Under the pieces are notes generated by a model. That model searched no databases. It was not told where the DNA came from and worked only from the letters and a program-made list of their open reading frames with translations. A stretch of 9,849 bases of DNA from DASVXQ01 sp036392615. GTDB lineage: Bacteria; Actinomycetota; CALGFH01. Position numbers and translations under genes: made by a program. Below, in pieces: positions 6,685-9,849 of the stretch. Each line of letters opens with the position of its first letter. Position 1 is the stretch's first letter. The stretch is taken from assembly GCA_036392615.1 (NCBI GenBank), contig DASVXQ010000408.1:1-9849 (forward strand), given 5' to 3'.

Positions 6685-6734
6685 CGCGATTTCCCCAGGG
6701 TGCGCGGGATGGGCGGCCGCTGTCGGGCGGCGAG

Positions 6735-6743
6735 TGTAGCCTG
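6735..6743 (+). promoter_or_regulatory. Possible -10 element for the lipoprotein gene
   Basis: TGTAGCCTG with a TAGCCT hexamer (6737-6742), about 45 nt upstream of the TTG start at 6789. No convincing -35 is seen. The same nonamer lies upstream of the 129-aa gene on the other strand (522-530). Confidence 0.3.
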
Positions 6744-6788
6744 GCCGGGCAGCAAGAAAGGCAACGACGTCAAGGTGGGAGGTCTTCG

Positions 6789-7163
6789 TTGCTTGCTCTT
6801 GGGGTTGCTTCGCGGCTGCATCCGGTCGGCCGCGCGTTCGCCGCGGCGCTGGTGGTCGCGGTGCTGCTCGGGGGGTGTGCCGCCGCCAACTCCGCGGAGT
6901 CGCGCGGCGCCACGGATCCGGCCGGCTCCGGATCCCCCGCGGCGGCACCAAAGTGCGGGCCGGACGAGGGGATGGGCCGCGTGACGCGGGCCTGCAAGGA
7001 CGACCGGCCCAAGGTGGTCCAGCACCGCCCGCGCTACAAGTCGGACCAGGGCGAAGCGGCGGAGGAGTACCTGGGCTACACCTACCACGGCCAGTCCTTC
7101 GAGTACTGCAAGGCCCGCCTGGCCGAGTCGTACCAGGCGTACAAGGCCTGCGTCAGGTACTGA
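6789..7163 (+). CDS. Small predicted lipoprotein with four mature cysteines
   Basis: 124 residues. A lipoprotein signal peptide with Arg9 and Arg15, a hydrophobic stretch (about 17-27) and a lipobox LLGGC puts the lipidated cysteine at C30, so the mature protein is probably anchored to the outer face of the membrane. A Ser/Gly/Ala/Pro linker (to about 54) is followed by a small charged domain with C56, C69, C107 and C121, suitable for two disulfides. It contains an aromatic patch EEYLGYTYHGQSFEYC and ends in KACVRY. I do not recognise the family. The TTG start is supported by GGGAGG (6777-6782) 6 nt upstream and by the signal peptide directly after it. It is divergent from proS and is followed immediately by a strong terminator, so it is a monocistronic gene. 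Confidence 0.82.
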   Translation: MLALGVASRLHPVGRAFAAALVVAVLLGGCAAANSAESRGATDPAGSGSPAAAPKCGPDEGMGRVTRACKDDRPKVVQHRPRYKSDQGEAAEEYLGYTYHGQSFEYCKARLAESYQAYKACVRY

Positions 7164-7207
7164 CCCCACCGTGGCCGCCGCCCTGCGCGGCGGCGGCCAC
7201 GGTGGGG
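7164..7207. terminator. Perfect 19-bp hairpin, bidirectional terminator
   Basis: Arms 7164-7182 and 7189-7207 are exact reverse complements with a 6-nt loop (CTGCGC). The hairpin starts at the base after the lipoprotein stop (7161-7163). It ends one base before the stop of the convergent YbbN-like gene (7209-7211), so it fills the whole intergenic gap and can serve both. There is no T-tract, as is usual in high-GC actinobacteria. Confidence 0.85.
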
Positions 7208-7208
7208 C

Positions 7209-7991
7209 TCAGAACAGCGCGCTGGTGAGGTCCCTGCGGTAGCGGCGCGCCAGGGGGTCGTCGTCGCCGAGCACGCGGAACACGTCGAGCATCAGCTCGC
7301 GTGCCCGGTCGCGGCGCTGCCCCGGTCCCTCGCGCACCACCGACAGCAGCTCGGACAGCGCCTCCTCGTGCTGGCCCTCCAGCGCCCGCGCGGCGGCCTT
7401 GCCGAACTCGGCGTCCTCCTCGGCCGCCTCGCGCAACAGGCGGGCGTGCGCCAGCGGCCGGACCGCGGCGGGATCGGTGGCCACCGGCTGGAGCGTCTCC
7501 ACGGCCTCGCCCGGCTCGTCGCGGTCCAGCAGGAGGCTCGCCAGGCCCACCCGGGCCGGCACGTTGTCCTGGTCGCCGGCCAGGATCTCGCGGTAGCGCG
7601 CCTCGGCCTGGGCGGGGTCCAGGCCGGCCGCCTCGGCGGCCGCCACCTCGGCCTCGCTGGGCAGCAGGCCGTCGAGGAAGCGCTCGACCACCTGGGGAGG
7701 CTGTGCGCCGACGAATTCGTCGACCAGCCGGCCGTCACGCACCGCCTTGACCGCGGGGATGCCCTGCACGCCGAAGGCGACGGCGAGCTGCGGGTTCTGG
7801 TCCACGTCGATGCGCGCCAGCTCGACCTTGCCCGCGCGGGCCTCCACGGCCCGCTCCAGCATCGGCCCGAGCGCGCGGCAGGGGGCGCACCAGTCGGCCC
7901 AGAAGTCGATCACCACCGGGACCTGGTAGGAACGCTGCACGACCTTGGCGTCGAAGTCGGCCTCGGTCACGTCGAAGACAAGTGTGCTCAT
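7209..7991 (-). CDS. ybbN: Thioredoxin-domain co-chaperone YbbN/CnoX-like
   Basis: 260-residue cytoplasmic protein. The N-terminal thioredoxin domain (about 1-110) has the active site WADWCAPCR with C35 and C38 and the cis-proline in GIPA (P79). The C-terminal part (about 115-260) is a helical TPR-like region (QAEARYREILAGDQDNVPAR, LASLLLDRDEPGEAVETL) typical of YbbN. E. coli YbbN (CnoX) is a holdase that protects proteins from oxidation and delivers them to DnaK or GroEL. Unlike the E. coli protein, this one keeps both redox cysteines, so thiol-disulfide exchange is possible. ATG 7991 is chosen because family similarity begins there; the ribosome binding site is weak. The open frame upstream overlaps the DinB-like gene and is not coding. 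It lies 47 nt after that gene and is probably cotranscribed with it. Confidence 0.93.
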   Translation of the reverse strand: MSTLVFDVTEADFDAKVVQRSYQVPVVIDFWADWCAPCRALGPMLERAVEARAGKVELARIDVDQNPQLAVAFGVQGIPAVKAVRDGRLVDEFVGAQPPQVVERFLDGLLPSEAEVAAAEAAGLDPAQAEARYREILAGDQDNVPARVGLASLLLDRDEPGEAVETLQPVATDPAAVRPLAHARLLREAAEEDAEFGKAAARALEGQHEEALSELLSVVREGPGQRRDRARELMLDVFRVLGDDDPLARRYRRDLTSALF

Positions 7992-8038
7992 GCGAACTTG
8001 GTACGCCTGGCGACCACCCGTCCGCAACCCGAGCGATC

Positions 8039-8515
8039 TCAGCCGTCGCTGGCGCCCCGCTCGAGCTGCTCGGCGTGCTCCTCGAGGTGGTCGACCAGGA
8101 AGCGGTCGATGATCGCCGCGGCGGTCATCTCGCCGATGCGCTCGTGGGTGCCGGTGCGCCGCAGCGCCTGCTCGTCGAGGTGGTTGAGCAGCGCCAGCGC
8201 GCCCTGGACCCCCTGGTCCATGCGCCGCAGCAGCTCCAGGGTGTCGAGGCCGCGGTCGCGCTCGATCGCGGCGATGCGACCGGCGTCGGTCTTGACGCGG
8301 CCGAACGGCACCCCGTCGCCACGCTCCACCACCAGCTCGACCTGCTCGCACCAGTACGGCAGGATCTCGGCGACGTGGGCGAGCACCTGGCCCCGGTCCC
8401 ACTGCTCGCCGGTCTCGGGGTCGGCGTTGGTGCGGGCGTCGTCCGGCATGTCGGGGACGGTGGCGCGGATGCGGTCGGCGGCGGCGAGCAGGCGCGTGCT
8501 GCGGTCACGGGGCAT
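8039..8515 (-). CDS. DinB-like / maleylpyruvate isomerase N-terminal-like domain protein
   Basis: 158-residue, mostly helical protein that looks like the DinB/MDMPI four-helix-bundle superfamily, whose members bind a divalent metal through three histidines and often act as mycothiol- or bacillithiol-dependent thiol transferases or isomerases. Visible signatures are QWDRGQVLAHVAEILPYW (H47 is the first ligand candidate) and the C-terminal DHLEEHAEQL (H143 and H147). This pattern of one His near residue 50 and a late HxxxH fits the family. The exact function is unknown. ATG 8515 has GAGGAG (8521-8526) 5 nt upstream. It overlaps the end of the upstream FAH-family gene by 11 nt, so translation is probably coupled. 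Confidence 0.72.
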   Translation of the reverse strand: MPRDRSTRLLAAADRIRATVPDMPDDARTNADPETGEQWDRGQVLAHVAEILPYWCEQVELVVERGDGVPFGRVKTDAGRIAAIERDRGLDTLELLRRMDQGVQGALALLNHLDEQALRRTGTHERIGEMTAAAIIDRFLVDHLEEHAEQLERGASDG

Positions 8516-9479
8516 GGCTGCTCCTCACTGGGCCATTCGGGGGACGGGTGCGCTCGGGGTCGGGCTGGAAGGCGGGGGCGTCGCCGGCGACCACCCGGTT
8601 GGGCAGCACGCCCAGGCCCTCGACCTCCAGCTCGACCTCGTCGCCCGGGGTCAGGAACGGGTACCGGTCGGCGCCGTGCACCAGCGCCAGCTCAAGGATG
8701 CAGCCGCTGCCGCAGGTGCCGGAGCCGATCACGTCGCCGCGGCGCAGCCAGGCGGACTCGGCCGCGTAGACCAGCATCTCGGCGAAGCTCCACCAGACGG
8801 TGTCCAGGTTGGAGCGGGTGTACTCGACGCCGTTGACGCGCGCGACCATCGCGGCCGACGGCACCGTGCGCAGCCCGGCGGGGGCGAACTCGTCGCTGGT
8901 CACCAGCCAGGGGCCCAGCGAGGTGGCGAAGTCCTTGCCCTTGACCGGGCCCATCGACAGGCGCATCTCGCGCCGCTGCACGTCGCGGGCGCTCCAGTCG
9001 TTCATCACCATGAACCCGGCCACCAGCCCGTCGACGTCCTGGAGGCGGAGGTTGCGGCCGCCGGCGCCGAGCACGCAGGCGACCTCCAGCTCGTAGTCCA
9101 GCTCGGCGCAGCGCGGCGGGGCGGCCACCGGGTCGCCGGGGCCGATCACCGCGGCGGGGTTGGAGAAGTAGAACACCGGCAGCTGGTACCAGTCGGGCGG
9201 CATCTCCAGGCCCCGGCGCGCCCGGGCGGTGCTGGCGTGCTGCTCGAAGGCGTAGAAGTCGCGGATCGAGGGCGGCGCCTCGACCGGGGCGAGCAGGCGG
9301 GCGCCCTCCAGCGGGAACGGCTCGCCGGCCGGCGCCGGCGGCCGCTCGGCCCTGGCGGCCAGGTCCAGCACCGCCTCCAGGCCGGCCGGGCCCTCGCCGG
9401 GGGCGACCGGCACGACCAGGTCCCCGTCGAGGTAGCCGACGCGGACGCCGTCCGGTGTGGCGCAGCGCACGATCCTCAC
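8505..9479 (-). CDS. Fumarylacetoacetate hydrolase family protein
   Basis: 324-residue FAA_hydrolase-fold enzyme. These Mg/Mn-dependent proteins cleave or hydrate C-C bonds of acylpyruvates and related oxo-acids, for example in aromatic amino acid breakdown. Seen: IRDFYAFEQHA with the possible catalytic H81, the metal-ligand strand DYELEVA (E130, E132), NDWSARDVQ (D161), and KGKDFATSLGPW (180-191). A Gly-rich loop GSGTCGSGC and ILEL follow (253-264). The order and spacing fit the fumarylacetoacetase branch better than the short YcgM type, but the substrate is not determinable. GTG 9479 overlaps the stop of the ABC ATPase gene (GTGA). The C-terminal 25 residues are Pro/Arg-rich and run over the start of the DinB-like gene. 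Confidence 0.9.
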   Translation of the reverse strand: MRIVRCATPDGVRVGYLDGDLVVPVAPGEGPAGLEAVLDLAARAERPPAPAGEPFPLEGARLLAPVEAPPSIRDFYAFEQHASTARARRGLEMPPDWYQLPVFYFSNPAAVIGPGDPVAAPPRCAELDYELEVACVLGAGGRNLRLQDVDGLVAGFMVMNDWSARDVQRREMRLSMGPVKGKDFATSLGPWLVTSDEFAPAGLRTVPSAAMVARVNGVEYTRSNLDTVWWSFAEMLVYAAESAWLRRGDVIGSGTCGSGCILELALVHGADRYPFLTPGDEVELEVEGLGVLPNRVVAGDAPAFQPDPERTRPPNGPVRSSHAP

Positions 9480-9849
9480 ACGGCCACCTCACGCAGGCGG
9501 CCGTCCTCCAGCTCCAGGATGCGGTCGGCGAACTTGAGCGCGTCCGGGTCGTGGGTGGCGACCAGGCAGGCGGCGCCGGCCTGCGCGACCGCGCGCAGCC
9601 GCGAGAACACGTCGTGGACCCAGCCGGAGTCCTGGTGCGCCGAGGGCTCGTCGGCCAGCACCAGCCGCGGCTCCAGCACCAGCGCGCGGGCGACCGCGGC
9701 GCGCTGCTGCTGGCCCAGCGAGGTCTCGCGCGGCGAGCGGTCGGCCAGCTCCGCCAGGCCGAAGGCCTCCAGCAGCTCGTCGGCGCGGGCGGCGCGCGCG
9801 GCCGGTGGCGACCGCCGGGCCGAGCGCGCGGCGAGCCGCACCGGCAGGG
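9476..9849 (-). CDS. ABC transporter ATP-binding protein (LolD/MacB/FtsE-like), 5'-truncated by window edge
   Basis: C-terminal part (about 124 residues) of an ABC ATPase whose N-terminus with the Walker A motif lies beyond the right edge. The frame stays open to 9849 (LPVRLAARSARR), matching the NVxLPL...R segment of LolD/MacB-type ATPases. Visible are the signature region TSLGQQQRAAVARAL, Walker B LVLADEP, a D-loop SAHQD and the H-loop VATHDP. The signature is degenerate relative to LSGGQ (Leu1 and the first Gly replaced). ATPases of this type drive MacB/LolCE-like or FtsE/X-like mechanotransmission rather than bulk transport; the permease should lie upstream, outside the window. The stop overlaps the start of the FAH-family gene by 4 nt. 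Confidence 0.9.
   Translation of the reverse strand, partial: LPVRLAARSARRSPPAARAARADELLEAFGLAELADRSPRETSLGQQQRAAVARALVLEPRLVLADEPSAHQDSGWVHDVFSRLRAVAQAGAACLVATHDPDALKFADRILELEDGRLREVAV

Noticed and set aside
6615..6788. T-box riboswitch or leader peptide for proS
   Set aside because: The predicted leader is only about 35 nt and no T-box sequence or anticodon stem-loop is seen.
7992..8402. N-terminal extension of the YbbN-like protein upstream of 7991
   Set aside because: The extension is Arg/Ala/Pro-rich, overlaps the DinB-like gene and has no match to the thioredoxin family; it is a continued open frame only.

Overview
This is a GC-rich (roughly 70% or more) bacterial chromosomal segment with tightly packed genes, frequent GTG and TTG starts and GTGA stop/start overlaps. 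The gene families point to Actinomycetota: a coiled-coil C4 zinc-ribbon protein directly upstream of RNase HI (the pair seen as Rv2229c-Rv2228c in Mycobacterium), an actinobacterial-style YbbN with a CAPC active site, and a bacterial type A RNase P RNA. The short archaeal/eukaryal-type prolyl-tRNA synthetase suggests a lineage outside the best-known genera, but I cannot place it more closely.

Layout: (1) 1-491, minus strand: the first 31 codons of a sugar-nucleotide type nucleotidyltransferase, preceded by an unrecognised 129-aa gene in the same frame. (2) 599-1156, plus: an Hsp20 small heat-shock protein with a Gly/Ala-rich tail. (3) 1189-1217: a GC-rich hairpin, then rnpB (RNase P RNA) on the minus strand at about 1238-1627 with a recognisable promoter. 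(4) 1735-2208, plus: fxsA membrane protein, convergent with the minus-strand pair zinc-ribbon protein -> RNase HI (3413-2215). (5) 5047-3455, minus: a 530-aa metallo-beta-lactamase-fold protein with a C-terminal Rieske [2Fe-2S] domain, resembling CMP-Neu5Ac hydroxylase (CMAH) with the domain order reversed. (6) 6614-5196, minus: proS, divergent from a small four-cysteine lipoprotein gene (6789-7163, plus). (7) 9849-7209, minus: an ABC ATPase (partial), a fumarylacetoacetate hydrolase-family enzyme, a DinB-like protein and a YbbN-type thioredoxin/TPR co-chaperone, probably one transcription unit. It ends at a perfect 19-bp hairpin that fills the gap to the convergent lipoprotein gene.

Most of the window is core housekeeping: tRNA charging, RNase P, RNase H and proteostasis. 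I see no insertion sequence, CRISPR array, tRNA, phage gene or integration scar. The most unusual item is the MBL-Rieske protein. Secondary oddities are the Asp in place of the fourth zinc cysteine of ProRS, the degenerate ABC signature motif, and the single TGA separating two same-frame genes at the left edge.
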